Positions 53,661 through 62,564 of a DNA stretch of 64,000 nt are shown here, piece after piece. The notes below the pieces were generated by a model, which searched no databases, was not told the DNA's origin, and saw only the letters and a list, made by a program, of their open reading frames with translations. Positions within the stretch are counted from its first letter, which is position 1, and every line of letters starts with the position of its first letter. The stretch is from Asanoa ferruginea (GTDB lineage Bacteria > Actinomycetota > Actinomycetes > Mycobacteriales > Micromonosporaceae), in contig NZ_QUMQ01000001.1 of NCBI RefSeq assembly GCF_003387075.1, forward strand, positions 124,001 through 188,000, in the 5' to 3' direction. Made by a program: the position numbers and the translations under genes.

Positions 53661-54445
53661 CGCTCACCGCGGTGATGGTGCGTTCCTCGGCACCGCTGGC
53701 CCGGCGCAACCCGGTCGCGAAACTGGTCGCCGCCACGGTGTTCGCCGTCGGCATCCTGACCACCCTCGACCCGCTGACACCGGCGCTGGCGATCGCGGCC
53801 GAGTTGGTGCTGCTGCCGTTCTTCGGCGTCCGCTACGGCACCCTGCTGCGCCGCGGCTGGCCGCTGCTGCTGTCGGTGTTCGGCATCGTGCTGACCACCA
53901 TCCTGTTCGGCGCCAACCGCGGCGGCGACACGGTGTTCTCGATAGGCCCGCTCGACGTGACCACCGGCGTGCTGACCGTCGCGCTCGGGCTGGCGCTGCG
54001 GCTGGTCGCGCTCGCGCTGCCCGGCATCATGGTGTTCACCACGACCGACCCGACCGACCTCGCCGACGCGCTGGTGCAGAACGCCAAGGCGCCGGCCCGG
54101 TTCGCGATCGGCACGTTGGCCGCGTTCCGGCTGATCCCGCTGCTCGGGCAGGAATGGCAGGCGCTGCGGATGGCCAGGCGGGCGCGCGGCATCGACGCCG
54201 GCCACAACCCGGTCGTGTTCGCCGCCCTGGTCTTCGCGCTGCTGGTCGGCGCCATCCGGCGGGGCACCCGGTTGGCATTGGCGATGGACGCGCGGGGGTT
54301 CGACAGCAGCATTCCGCGTACGCACGCCCGCGCGCAACACTTCACCCGCGCCGACACGCTGTTCGTGGCCGGCTCGGTGCTGCTCACCGTCGCGATCCTC
54401 ACCGTGAGCATCACCACGGATACGTTCCGGCCCGTTCTGGGCTAG
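53657..54445 (+). CDS. ykoC: ECF transporter transmembrane (T) component
   Basis: A 262-residue EcfT/CbiQ-type protein with about five membrane segments. The coupling-helix motifs for the ATPase are seen as RLIPLLGQEWQALRMARRARGID and LALAMDARGFDSS, which include the conserved Ala-Arg-Gly/Ala-Arg pairs. ATG 53657 overlaps the ykoD stop by ATGA. It completes the ykoE-ykoD-ykoC importer controlled by the TPP riboswitch. Confidence 0.93.
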   Translation: MTLTAVMVRSSAPLARRNPVAKLVAATVFAVGILTTLDPLTPALAIAAELVLLPFFGVRYGTLLRRGWPLLLSVFGIVLTTILFGANRGGDTVFSIGPLDVTTGVLTVALGLALRLVALALPGIMVFTTTDPTDLADALVQNAKAPARFAIGTLAAFRLIPLLGQEWQALRMARRARGIDAGHNPVVFAALVFALLVGAIRRGTRLALAMDARGFDSSIPRTHARAQHFTRADTLFVAGSVLLTVAILTVSITTDTFRPVLG

Positions 54446-54481
54446 TGTCTCGCTCCAACGCGTGGAAACGAGGCGGTGGCG

Positions 54482-55102
54482 ATGAGCGTACGACTGGCCG
54501 AAGTGACCGATCCGGCGGAGATCGAGGCGCTGGTGCCGCACGTCTGGCGGATCTTCCAGATGGTCTCCACCGGGGCGGCGCTGGGTTGGGCGGTGCCACC
54601 GAGCCAGGCCGAGGTGCGCGAGTTGCTGACCACCGTTGTCGAGGGCGCGGCGGTGTCCGAGGCGGCGCTGCTGGTCGCCTACGCGTCGGACGACGACGTC
54701 GTCGGGCCGGCGGGGCTCGACGCCGCGCCGATGCCGCTGGCCGACGGCACCGTGCTCGCCGGGATCGGTTACTGGCGCCGCTACGCGCGGCAGACCCACC
54801 GGCCGCACGCCGATCTGGAGCGGGTCGCGGTGCCGGCCGGCTATCAGGGTCGCGGGATCGGTCGGGCGATCACCGAAGGACTGGTGGCCAGCGCCCGCAA
54901 GGCCGGCATCGAGGTGTTGACGCTCGACGCGCGCGGCGACAACGAGCGTGCGCTGGCGCTTTATCGCACGCTCGGCTTCAACGAATATGGCCGGCTGATC
55001 GATTTCGTCGCGGTCGGTCATCTGCGCTATGACAAAGTGCTTTACGCACTCGATCTGCGCCGCCCATGGCCGCGATTGGAAGGCGGAAGGGGCCCACGCT
55101 AG
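54482..55102 (+). CDS. GNAT family N-acetyltransferase
   Basis: A ~206-residue acetyltransferase. The acetyl-CoA pyrophosphate loop is VPAGYQGRGIGRAI near residue 120, with LTLDARGDNERALALYRTLGF after it, the classic GNAT motif A/B arrangement. The N-terminal half includes GIGYWRRYARQTHRPHADLE. The substrate is unknown. ATG 54482 is chosen; a GTG six bases upstream is also possible. It lies 36 bp after ykoC but a separate role is likely. Confidence 0.85.
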   Translation: MSVRLAEVTDPAEIEALVPHVWRIFQMVSTGAALGWAVPPSQAEVRELLTTVVEGAAVSEAALLVAYASDDDVVGPAGLDAAPMPLADGTVLAGIGYWRRYARQTHRPHADLERVAVPAGYQGRGIGRAITEGLVASARKAGIEVLTLDARGDNERALALYRTLGFNEYGRLIDFVAVGHLRYDKVLYALDLRRPWPRLEGGRGPR

Positions 55103-55124
55103 GCAGGCCCCTCCGCGATTCGTA

Positions 55125-55292
55125 TTAAGCGCGCCGGAAGGCGTAGTTCTTCGGCTGCGCCGCGGGCTTGCTGCGACCGCCCTTTGTGGACGAACGGCCG
55201 AGCTCGCGGCCGGGCTGCTTGCCAGCCTTGGCCGCCCGGCGGGCCGCGCGGTTGCCGGGCTGTTCAGCGGAGTTGTCGTTGGCTGCAGGCAT
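55125..55292 (-). CDS. Small basic actinobacterial protein
   Basis: A 55-residue protein beginning MPAANDNSAEQPGNRAARRA, with a high Lys/Arg/Ala content and the tail QPKNYAFRRA. GGAGG sits at a normal distance from ATG 55292. Short proteins of this form are common in actinomycetes; the NRAARRAAKAGK segment suggests nucleic acid or ribosome binding. It has no partner gene. The 181 bp upstream to uppS shows no other gene. Confidence 0.65.
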   Translation of the reverse strand: MPAANDNSAEQPGNRAARRAAKAGKQPGRELGRSSTKGGRSKPAAQPKNYAFRRA

Positions 55293-55473
55293 GCGAAGGC
55301 CTCCGAAAGGAGAAGGAGAACAGACGGATGCCCGGTGGCGTGCTGGATAAAAGAGAGTGACGCCCCGGGCGCTCGAAGACCGCCCAGCAATGGGGCGGAC
55401 CGGCACACAGAATCCCTGGGGACATCAGTAACGCATGCGACGACGATACCTCGCCGCCGCATGACGCGCTAGG

Positions 55474-56289
55474 TCATTCCGGTGGCGGCGGCGCTACCGG
55501 GTTGGGGATCGCACCACCGAAGCGGCGGTCGCGCTGGGCGAACAACTCGCAGGCATACCAGAGGTGACGCCGGTCGAAGTCGGGCCAGAGGGTGTCGAGG
55601 AAGACCAGTTCCGCGTACGCCGATTGCCAGAGCATGAAGTTGGAAATGCGTTCCTCACCCGACGGCCGCAGGAACATGTCGACCTCGGGCACTTCCGGGT
55701 GGTAGAGGTAGCGCTGGATGGTCTTCTCGGTGACCTTCGACGGGTCGATCTTCCCCGCCGCCGCGTCGCGCGCGATCGCGGCCGCCGCGTCGGCGATCTC
55801 CGCCTGGCCGCCGTAGTTGACGCAGAATTGGAGGGTCAGCTTGGTGTTGTCGCGGGACATCTCCTCCGCGGTCTGCAGTTCGGAGATGACGCTCTTCCAC
55901 AGCCGCCCGGCCCGACCCGACCAGACCACCCGCACGCCGAGGTCGACCAGCATGTCCCGACGGCGCCGGATGACGTCGCGGTTGAAGCCCATCAGGAAGC
56001 GGACCTCTTCCGGCGACCGCCGCCAGTTCTCGGTCGAGAACGCGTACGCCGTCAGGTAGGGAACGCCGATCTCGATCGCGCCCTCGATGGTGTCGAACAG
56101 CGAGTGCTCGCCGCGCTCGTGGCCGGCGGTGCGCGGCAGCCCGCGATCCTTGGCCCAGCGGCCGTTGCCATCCATCACGATCGCGACGTGCTTCGGCAGG
56201 CTCCCCGCCGGAAGCTCGGGCGGCCGAACCCCCGAGACGTGCGGCGTCGGCGGACGCACCGCGCGGCGCGCGGCCCGTGACCTGATCAT
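55474..56289 (-). CDS. uppS: Isoprenyl (undecaprenyl/decaprenyl) diphosphate synthase
   Basis: A 271-residue cis-prenyltransferase that makes the lipid carrier for cell-wall synthesis. [19 protein letters not shown] holds catalytic Asp40, [16 protein letters not shown] is the second motif, and [20 protein letters not shown] near 215-230 is the diphosphate-binding segment. The first ~30 residues are a variable extension. ATG 56289 overlaps the recO stop as ATGA, and the recO-uppS order is usual for actinobacteria. Confidence 0.95.
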   Translation of the reverse strand: MIRSRAARRAVRPPTPHVSGVRPPELPAGSLPKHVAIVMDGNGRWAKDRGLPRTAGHERGEHSLFDTIEGAIEIGVPYLTAYAFSTENWRRSPEEVRFLMGFNRDVIRRRRDMLVDLGVRVVWSGRAGRLWKSVISELQTAEEMSRDNTKLTLQFCVNYGGQAEIADAAAAIARDAAAGKIDPSKVTEKTIQRYLYHPEVPEVDMFLRPSGEERISNFMLWQSAYAELVFLDTLWPDFDRRHLWYACELFAQRDRRFGGAIPNPVAPPPPE

Positions 56290-57062
56290 TTCTGTTCCCC
56301 CGTTGTGCGATCAACCAGCGGCAGCGAGCGTAACCCGCGCTCGAGGTGCCACTGCAGGTGTGCGGCGACCAGCCCACTGGCCTCCCGGCGCGGCCCGGCC
56401 TCGGCGGAGTCGGCGACGTGCCAGTCACCGGACGCGAGCGCGACCATCAGACGCAGCGTGTCCGGCGCCGGATGGGCCGCACCCGGCGGCCGGCAATCGG
56501 GACAAACGGCCCCACCGGCGGGCACCGAGAACGCCTTGTGCAGCCCGGCGGTGCCGCAGACCGCACACTCGGTCAGCGCGGGCGCCCATCCGGCGATCCC
56601 CATCCCGCGCAGCAGGTAGGCGTCGAGGACCAGGGTCCCGGAGTGCTCGCGCAGGGCCAGCGCCCGGAAGGCCCCGAGTGTGAGAAGAAACAACCGCAGC
56701 GACGGCTCGTGCTCGACCGGCGTCAACCGCTCCGCGGTCTCGGAGATCGCGCTGGCCGCGGTGTAGCGGGGGTAGTCGTCGAGGAACCGCTTCCCGTAGA
56801 GCTCGACCGCCTCGACCTGGCTGACCGTGTGCAGCCCACCGCCGGCCCCGCTGGGATCACCGGCGATCTGGAGATCGACGTGACCGAACGGCTCCAGCCG
56901 CGCCCCGAACCGCGACGTCGTCCGCCGCACGCCCCGGGCCACCGCCCGCAACCGCCCGTGCCGGCGGCTGAGAAACGTGATGATCCGATCGGACTCGCCC
57001 AGCTTCTGCACACGCAACACCACCGCGTCATCGCGGTAGAGCTGGCGGCGAAATCCGGGCAC
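56286..57062 (-). CDS. recO: DNA repair protein RecO
   Basis: A 258-residue RecO. The N-terminal OB-fold starts [20 protein letters not shown], followed by [19 protein letters not shown]. The C-terminal zinc finger is in ECAVCGTAG...[11 protein letters not shown] near residues 167-192, with four cysteines. RecO helps RecR load RecA on SSB-covered DNA. It is coupled to uppS by ATGA and divergent from the SMP-30-like gene at 57141. Confidence 0.95.
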   Translation of the reverse strand: MPGFRRQLYRDDAVVLRVQKLGESDRIITFLSRRHGRLRAVARGVRRTTSRFGARLEPFGHVDLQIAGDPSGAGGGLHTVSQVEAVELYGKRFLDDYPRYTAASAISETAERLTPVEHEPSLRLFLLTLGAFRALALREHSGTLVLDAYLLRGMGIAGWAPALTECAVCGTAGLHKAFSVPAGGAVCPDCRPPGAAHPAPDTLRLMVALASGDWHVADSAEAGPRREASGLVAAHLQWHLERGLRSLPLVDRTTGEQK

Positions 57063-57140
57063 CGGCCAATTGTGGTCCCTGTTTTCACCAGCTGTCGCGG
57101 CGGGTTCTGTGAAGATCGATGTGAATTAGTGTGTACGGAC

Positions 57141-58133
57141 ATGAGCAGCCGTCCACGGATCGACCCCGTCGTCTGGCAACCACCCACGCCATCACTGCGG
57201 GCGAAACGGCGCGCCAGCGACCCCCCGATGCCCCGTCCGGCCTTCCTTCCGGTCGACGGCGTGGGCCCGGAAGACGTGGTGGTGCACCCCGACGGCCACC
57301 TCTACACGGGCCTGGCCGACGGCCGGGTGCTGCGCCTGGCTCTGGCCGGCGGCCCGCCGCAGGTGGTCGGCGAGACAGGCGGCCGCCCACTGGGCGTAGA
57401 GGTCGACGCCGACGGCGACCTGGTCATCTGCGACGCACACCGGGGCCTGCTCCGGATGTCGGTCTCGAGCGGCACAACCACGGTCCTCGCGGACGGTTTC
57501 CGGCTGTGCGACAACGCCGCGATAGCCTGCGACGGCACCATCTATTTCAGCGACTCGTCGCAACGCTACGGCCTGGAACATTGGCGGGCCGACATCATGG
57601 AACACACGGGTACGGGCCGCCTGCTCCGCCGCTCCCCGACGGGCGAAATCGACGTGCTGCTCGACGGCTTGCAGTTCGCCAACGGCGTCGCCTTGGCAGC
57701 CGACGAGTCCTTCGTGGCGGTGGCCGAGACAGGCGCTTACCGCATCTCGCGGGTGCAACTCACGGGCCCCGAAGCCGGCCGGCGCGACATCCTGGTCGAC
57801 AACCTGCCCGGATTCCCCGACAACCTGTCGACGGGCGCGGACGGCCGCATCTGGATCGCGCTGGCCACGCCACGCAACGCGCTGCTCGACCGCCTGCACG
57901 CCCGACCCCCTGTCTTGCGGCGGGCGGTATGGGCGCTGCCGCAGGCATTCCAGCCGGCGCCGGCCCGCACCACCTGGGTGATGGCGGTCGACGCGTCCGG
58001 CTCGGTAGTGGCGGACCTGCAAACCGCGGACGGCGGCTACCACATGGTGACGGGCGTCCGGGAACACGCGGGCCACCTCTACCTGGGCAGCCTGACGGAA
58101 CCAACCGTCGCGGTAGTCCCTTTGCCACACTGA
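57141..58133 (+). CDS. SMP-30/strictosidine-synthase-like beta-propeller protein
   Basis: A 330-residue protein with a six-bladed propeller expected from its repeats: VGPEDVVVHPDGHLYTGLAD, RPLGVEVDADGDLVICDAHR, DGTIYFSDSSQRYGLEHW, FANGVALAADESFVAVAETG and FPDNLSTGADGRIWIALATP. This is the strictosidine synthase/gluconolactonase group; bacterial members are lactonases or of unknown function. No signal peptide is visible. It is divergent from recO and begins the accessory block between recO and era. Confidence 0.82.
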   Translation: MSSRPRIDPVVWQPPTPSLRAKRRASDPPMPRPAFLPVDGVGPEDVVVHPDGHLYTGLADGRVLRLALAGGPPQVVGETGGRPLGVEVDADGDLVICDAHRGLLRMSVSSGTTTVLADGFRLCDNAAIACDGTIYFSDSSQRYGLEHWRADIMEHTGTGRLLRRSPTGEIDVLLDGLQFANGVALAADESFVAVAETGAYRISRVQLTGPEAGRRDILVDNLPGFPDNLSTGADGRIWIALATPRNALLDRLHARPPVLRRAVWALPQAFQPAPARTTWVMAVDASGSVVADLQTADGGYHMVTGVREHAGHLYLGSLTEPTVAVVPLPH

Positions 58134-58180
58134 CGCCGCCGGGCGTGTCGCGGCTGCGGACGGGTCCTCTTTTCAGCCGC

Positions 58181-58220
58181 ACATGTTCTTACATGTACGC
58201 ACATAAAAGAACATGTACGC
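58181..58220. repeat. AT-rich ACATGT repeat cluster
   Basis: ACATGTTCTT (58181-58190) and AAGAACATGT (58207-58216) are perfect 10-bp inverted arms. ACATGTACGC also appears twice as a direct repeat at 58191-58200 and 58211-58220. The cluster is AT-rich against the GC-rich background and sits in the 284-bp gap between the propeller gene and the broken CPCC gene. Half of the arms resembles a LexA-type GAAC half-site, but no full GAAC-N4-GTTC is present. Confidence 0.6.
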
Positions 58221-58417
58221 GCCGCAGCACTCCAAAATCCCCTGGCGCGCCGACCAGCCCGTGAGTCAGGGTGGCGCGTGATCACCATCCAGCGGGTGCG
58301 GGTGCGATGGAGCGCGACTGGGCGCAGCGCGCCACAGGCGAACGCCCGACGTGGTCTGGACCGACCCGTGCCGCTTCCGACGTCGTTGCCAACGTGCGAG
58401 GTGGTGGTTCACGCGGC

Positions 58418-59112
58418 ATGAGTCCCACATACCCGTGTGTCTGTTGTGGCTACCGAAGCCTGGAGGAGGCGCCGGGGCTCGCACGACGTCTGTCCGGTGT
58501 GCCGGTGGGAGGACGATGTCTATCAGTTGCGTTGGCCGCACCGGGCGCGGGGTGCGAACACATCCTCGTTGATCGAGGCACAACGCGACTTCGAGATGTA
58601 TGGCGCCCATGGCGCTACGACCGAGAACCGCACTGGCGGACGATCGACCCTCAGCGGGACCGTTTCGAGCCGGGCGCACGTGCCTTGGCCGCTTGGCCGG
58701 ACGATTGGACTGTCCTTGTACTGGTGGCGGGGACGCCGGGGGCGGGCCTGGTGGGACGACGTGTCGGCCGCCGATCGGCCCGGGCCGCCGGTGGACGGCG
58801 CCGACGGGAACGTCTTCGCCGAGGCGGTCCGGGCGGTCGCAGCCCTGGCGCCGCCCGCCGATCGGGACAATCTCTCGGGCATGTCGATCGACTTCGACTA
58901 CTACTTGGGTCGATGCCCGTCAATCCGTGAGGTAACCGTGACTACCGGGCCCGATCCGGCCCGGCAGATCACGGCTGTCTGCGTCGCGGAGCCGGCGGCA
59001 TCACCGGCACGTGTCGCGCGGGATATCGGCGACCCAGGTCCAACTCGAAGCTGCCACCCGCATCGATGAAGACGGTTACTACATCACCGCGCTCATCGTC
59101 GTCAGCTCTTGA
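58418..59112 (+). pseudogene. CPCC-family cysteine-rich protein gene with several frameshifts
   Basis: The reading frame that encodes recognisable protein changes four times. It begins with MSPTYPCVCCGYRSLEEAPG, shifts at a GGGG run near 58472 to SHDVCPVCRWEDD and LIEAQRDFEMYG, then shifts near 58615 to DREPHWRTIDPQRDRFEP and AWPDDWTVL. It shifts near 58715 to YWWRGRRGRAW and later VFAEAVRAVAALAPPADRD, and near 59030 to LEAATRIDEDGYYITALIV and a TGA at 59110-59112. Joined, these give a CPCC protein of normal plan. Either the gene is decayed or this stretch has base-level sequence errors. Confidence 0.75.
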
Positions 59113-59524
59113 ACGCGTCTTTGATTTTCTCGCCGGCCTGCTTGACATCGGACTTCGCTTCGTCGAGACGTCCTTCGGCCTCGAGTTCTTCGTCGCCGGT
59201 GGCCTTGCCGACGCCCTTCTTGACCTTGCCCTTGACCTCATCAGCCTTGTTGTTGATCTTGTCTTCGAGACCCACGATGACTCCTTCTGGTTGGTCGAGA
59301 TAGCCGTGGATACGGCGCAGTAGGCGATTCGCTTCGACCGTGTGGGCGACGCTGGGCCGATCGCCATCGCGATGGATGACTTCGGCCAGGGCGATGGCCT
59401 CCCGTCGCAACCGTGCCGGCGCTGAATGCTCGGCATCGGCGGGTAGTTGGCGGACGGCGTCGTTGAGTTGGCCGAGCGTCTGAGTGAGCGGACTGCTCGG
59501 CGGCGGCGGAACGATGGGTTGCAT
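59102..59524 (-). CDS. CsbD-like protein with in-frame N-terminal extension (nested GTG start at 59275)
   Basis: The 140-residue frame ends with a CsbD domain: VGLEDKINNKADEVKGKVKK and GDEELEAEGRLDEAKSDVKQ, a stress protein type found in many bacteria. A CsbD gene would normally start at GTG 59275, which has AAGGAG five bases upstream and yields 57 residues. However, the frame stays open upstream for 83 more codons (from ATG 59524), with a helical segment ARLRREAIALAEVIHRDG. Thus either a fusion protein, a nested start, or both are made. The 3' end overlaps the CPCC remnant by 11 bp. Confidence 0.8.
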   Translation of the reverse strand: MQPIVPPPPSSPLTQTLGQLNDAVRQLPADAEHSAPARLRREAIALAEVIHRDGDRPSVAHTVEANRLLRRIHGYLDQPEGVIVGLEDKINNKADEVKGKVKKGVGKATGDEELEAEGRLDEAKSDVKQAGEKIKDAFKS

Positions 59525-59630
59525 CCCGGGCCAACCTTCTGATGTGGGGTATCAACTACTACCCCTGTCCACTTCTTCGCTTCTTGACCAGTATGCCGGA
59601 AATGTCGCTCATTCGGACCGAAAGCGGGTT

Positions 59631-60827
59631 CTAGGCATGTGGGCCGGGGGCGGCCGCCCAGCGGGAGACGACCGCGTCGTGGCGGCGTTCCTCGAGTTGG
59701 GTCGGTGCGCCCGCGCGGTCCCAGCGCCACAGCAGGATCGGGCGGGACAGGTCTTTCCATGGGTCCGTAGTGGCCAGGACCGGCTCGCGCGGCGCGGGTG
59801 CCGGGGAGACCGGGACCGGCAGCCTGGGCCGGCGGCGGGCGCCGGGCAGCAGGGTCGGGCGGCGGCGGGCCGCGAGGTCTTCGACCCAGCCGAACGCCGC
59901 GACCGCGAGTGCCACGAGCACGGCCACACCGACCAGTCGGACCGCCGCCCGGTCGGCCTGTAGGCCCTCGTAACCCAACGGCGCCGCGATCGCGGCGATC
60001 AGGATGACCACCGGCATGTGCCAGAGGTAGATGGTCAGGGCGCGGGCGTTGAGGACCGTGACGGAGCGGTCGAACCACGACCAACGGGTGATCCAGTCGG
60101 CTGTGGACGGCAGGAAGCCCAGCGCGACCACGATCAGGCCGCCCGACCACAGGGCGTTGCCGAGGGGGATGTCGTTGAGGTCGTAGCCGCGGAAGCCCGG
60201 GTGGGTCAGGATCCACGCCAGCCCGGTCGCGCACAGGACACCGGCGACGGCCGTCAGCACCGACCTCGACCAGCGGCGGAGCAGGCCGTCGTGGTGTGCG
60301 AAGCCGAGCATCCAGGCGCCCAGGTAGAGGCCGAAGTCGCGGAGCACCGGTGGGCCGGAGAGCAGACCCAGTTCGAAGACCAAGAGGAGGAGGTACGGGG
60401 CGATGAGGGTCGGCACCGGGTAGCGCCGGAACAACCACAGCGCCAGCGGGGAGACGAGGACGAACCAGAGGTAGTCGCGCAGGTACCAGATGGTGCTCAG
60501 CGCCAGGGCGCCCCAGTGGTTGGCCGGTGGGTCGCTCAGCGGGACCAGCCAGAGCAGCAGCTTCCAGTGCGCGCCCAGGCCCGTCAGCAGCATCGCCGGC
60601 ACGAAGATCGCTGACAGCACCCACAGTGACGGGAGCAGGCGGCGTAGGCGGCGGCCGATGGCGGCGACGCCGGAACGGTCCAGTGAGGACGCCATCAGGG
60701 AGCCGCCGAGCGCGAACATCAGCGACATCGCCGGCAAAAAGGAGAGCAGTGTCCACCCTGACGTGTGGTAGACGACGACGCGCACGATGGCCAGTGCGCG
60801 CAGCAGGTCTATGTAACGGTCCCGCAT
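59631..60827 (-). CDS. Acyltransferase family 3 membrane protein
   Basis: A ~398-residue acyltransferase-3 protein with about ten membrane segments. It opens RDRYIDLLRALAIVRVVVYH, the family start with the catalytic His and Arg, and has FVLVSPLALWLFRRYPVPTL and ALTIYLWHMPVVILIAAIAAP later. A cytosolic Arg/Pro-rich tail of ~90 residues follows. Such proteins acylate sugars or lipids of the envelope or secondary metabolites. ATG 60827 is preferred to TTG 60863 because it gives the conserved RDRYIDLLRA start. Confidence 0.85.
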   Translation of the reverse strand: MRDRYIDLLRALAIVRVVVYHTSGWTLLSFLPAMSLMFALGGSLMASSLDRSGVAAIGRRLRRLLPSLWVLSAIFVPAMLLTGLGAHWKLLLWLVPLSDPPANHWGALALSTIWYLRDYLWFVLVSPLALWLFRRYPVPTLIAPYLLLLVFELGLLSGPPVLRDFGLYLGAWMLGFAHHDGLLRRWSRSVLTAVAGVLCATGLAWILTHPGFRGYDLNDIPLGNALWSGGLIVVALGFLPSTADWITRWSWFDRSVTVLNARALTIYLWHMPVVILIAAIAAPLGYEGLQADRAAVRLVGVAVLVALAVAAFGWVEDLAARRRPTLLPGARRRPRLPVPVSPAPAPREPVLATTDPWKDLSRPILLWRWDRAGAPTQLEERRHDAVVSRWAAAPGPHA

Positions 60828-60892
60828 CGGGTCAAGCCGTACCCCGGGATGTTTCACGATCAAACCTCAGAAGCTGGTGAGCATTCCCACAG

Positions 60893-61666
60893 TCACCAAC
60901 GAGGCATGCCGAGCGGGATCGCGGCGAACGTGCCGCCGAGCTGTGCGTGCGCGGCCGAGTCGCTGGGTGCGGCCAGGTGGGCGACGGTCGCGGAGTCGTC
61001 CTGTGGCTGGTAGCCGACCTCGCTGTCGAGCTCGAGCCAGCCCGACGAGTTGTCGCTCACACCCCACACCACGCGGAAGCCGGTCACGGGCGTTTCGACC
61101 AGAGCCAACATGAGGCGTACGCAATCGTCGGGCGACAGCCAGATCGGCACGTCGACCTCGGACCACGGGGTGTCCTGGAACGCTCCGATGCGGACGGGAA
61201 AGACCGTCATGCCGTAGCGGTCGCTGTAAAGGCTGCCGAGCGACTCGACGGCCGCCTTGGTCCAGCCGTAGAGGGTGTCCGGCCGCGGCGCGGACGACGC
61301 CGGGAGCGGGGTTGCGGTCCGCGTCCGGAAACCGGCCGCGTGGATCGACGAAGCCAGGATCACCTTGGGTACGCCGGCCAGCCGCGCCGCCTCCAGCACG
61401 GTGCGGGTGCCCTCGATGTTGACCCGGACCAGCTCCTCCCAGAGCGACTCGCTCGGGATGGCGGCCAGGTGGATCACCACGTCGACGCCGGCGCAGGCCG
61501 CGGTGACCGTGTCGAGGTCACCGATCAGGCCCCGGATCGTCTCGACGCCGTCGGCCGGCTGCTGGGGCGCGACGTCGAAGGAACGCACCGCGTAGTCAGC
61601 GGCGAGACGCGCGGTGAGGAGGCTTCCGATCCGGCCGGCGCCACCAGTGATCAGCACCCGCCGCAT
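60893..61666 (-). CDS. NAD-dependent epimerase/dehydratase (uronate-dehydrogenase-like)
   Basis: A 257-residue short-chain-type oxidoreductase. The NAD motif is LITGGAGRIGSLLTARLA at the start, and YGWTKAAVESLG carries the catalytic Tyr-x3-Lys. VVIHLAAIPSESLWEELVRVNIEGT-like spacing, with Ser in ILASSIHAAGF, and FRVVWGVSDNSSGWLELDSE are features of uronate dehydrogenases. It may oxidise a hexuronate or related sugar. It ends the accessory block, 17 bp downstream of era on the same strand. Confidence 0.82.
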   Translation of the reverse strand: MRRVLITGGAGRIGSLLTARLAADYAVRSFDVAPQQPADGVETIRGLIGDLDTVTAACAGVDVVIHLAAIPSESLWEELVRVNIEGTRTVLEAARLAGVPKVILASSIHAAGFRTRTATPLPASSAPRPDTLYGWTKAAVESLGSLYSDRYGMTVFPVRIGAFQDTPWSEVDVPIWLSPDDCVRLMLALVETPVTGFRVVWGVSDNSSGWLELDSEVGYQPQDDSATVAHLAAPSDSAAHAQLGGTFAAIPLGMPRW

Positions 61667-61682
61667 CGGACCTCCTGTTGAG

Positions 61683-62564
61683 TCAGAACCCCAGCTTGCG
61701 GAGCTGCCGGGGGTCGCGCTGCCACTCCTTGGCGACGCGGACGTGCAGGTCGAGGTAGACCCGGCGACCCAGGAGCGCCTCGATCTCCTGGCGCGAGCGG
61801 GTGCCGATCTCCTTGAGCCGGCTCGCCCGGGCCCCGATCACGATAGCTTTCTGACTTTGGCGTTCCACGTACACGTCGGCATAGATCTTGGTGATGTTGT
61901 CTTCGTCGAACATCTCCTCGACGACCACGGCGATCGAGTGGGGCAGTTCGTCGCGGACGCCCTCGAGCGCGGCCTCGCGGACCAGTTCCGCGATCAGCAC
62001 CTGCTCGGGCTCGTCGGTGATCATGTCGTCGGGGTAGAGCCGCGGCGAGTCGGGCAGGAAGCCGGTGACGACGTCGACCAGGGTCTCGACCTGCTCGCCG
62101 GTGACCGCGCTGACCGGGACCACGTCGGCGAACTCGGCCAGCTCACCGACGGCGGCGAGCTGCCGGGCCAGGGTGGCCCGGTCGACCAGGTCGGTCTTGG
62201 TCACCACGGCGATCACGGTGGCCTTGAGCTCGGCCAGCTCGCCGGAGATGAACTTGTCGCCGCGGCCGACCGGCTCGTTGGCCGGCATGCACAGGCCGAT
62301 CACGTCGACCTCGCTCCAGGTCGACCGGACCAGGTCGTTGAGGCGCTCGCCGAGCAGCGTGCGGGGCCGGTGCAGACCGGGGGTGTCGACCAGCACGAGC
62401 TGGGACTCCGGGCGGTGCAGCACGGCGCGGATCACGTGCCGGGTGGTCTGCGGCTTGCTCGACGTGATCGCGATCTTCTGGCCGACGATCGCGTTGGTCA
62501 GGGTCGACTTGCCGGCGTTGGGGCGGCCGACGAAGCAGGCGAACCCGGCCTTGTAATTGGTCAT
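61683..62564 (-). CDS. era: GTPase Era
   Basis: A 293-residue Era GTPase that binds 16S rRNA and helps 30S subunit assembly. G motifs are GRPNAGKST (13-21), the TT in PQTTRHV, DTPG in LVDTPGLHRP, TKTD in VVTKTDLVD, and SAVTGEQ. The C-terminal KH domain is seen as QKAIVIGARASRLKEIGTRS and VYLDLHVRVAKEW. ATG 62564 overlaps the TGA of a 25-codon mini-ORF by ATGA, and GAGGTAGG within that frame serves as ribosome site. Confidence 0.95.
   Translation of the reverse strand: MTNYKAGFACFVGRPNAGKSTLTNAIVGQKIAITSSKPQTTRHVIRAVLHRPESQLVLVDTPGLHRPRTLLGERLNDLVRSTWSEVDVIGLCMPANEPVGRGDKFISGELAELKATVIAVVTKTDLVDRATLARQLAAVGELAEFADVVPVSAVTGEQVETLVDVVTGFLPDSPRLYPDDMITDEPEQVLIAELVREAALEGVRDELPHSIAVVVEEMFDEDNITKIYADVYVERQSQKAIVIGARASRLKEIGTRSRQEIEALLGRRVYLDLHVRVAKEWQRDPRQLRKLGF

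Noticed and set aside
51950-55462. A 1170-codon open frame on the minus strand opposite ykoE-ykoD-ykoC
   Set aside because: It is antisense to genes with clear family motifs and reads as Arg/Pro/Ser-rich low-complexity sequence. Long antisense frames are expected at this GC content.
58181-58220. LexA SOS box
   Set aside because: Only the GAAC half is matched; the other half is GTAC rather than GTTC, and no DNA-damage gene follows.
58418-59112. Programmed frameshifting to make an intact CPCC protein
   Set aside because: Four shifts of mixed direction within 700 bp with no common slippery site are not plausible; indels by decay or sequencing error are simpler.
59546-59565. Stress sigma factor promoter for the CsbD gene at a GGGGTA/TACCCC inverted repeat
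   Set aside because: A GGGTAT-like -10 exists only on the wrong strand, and no matching -35 is found on the minus strand.
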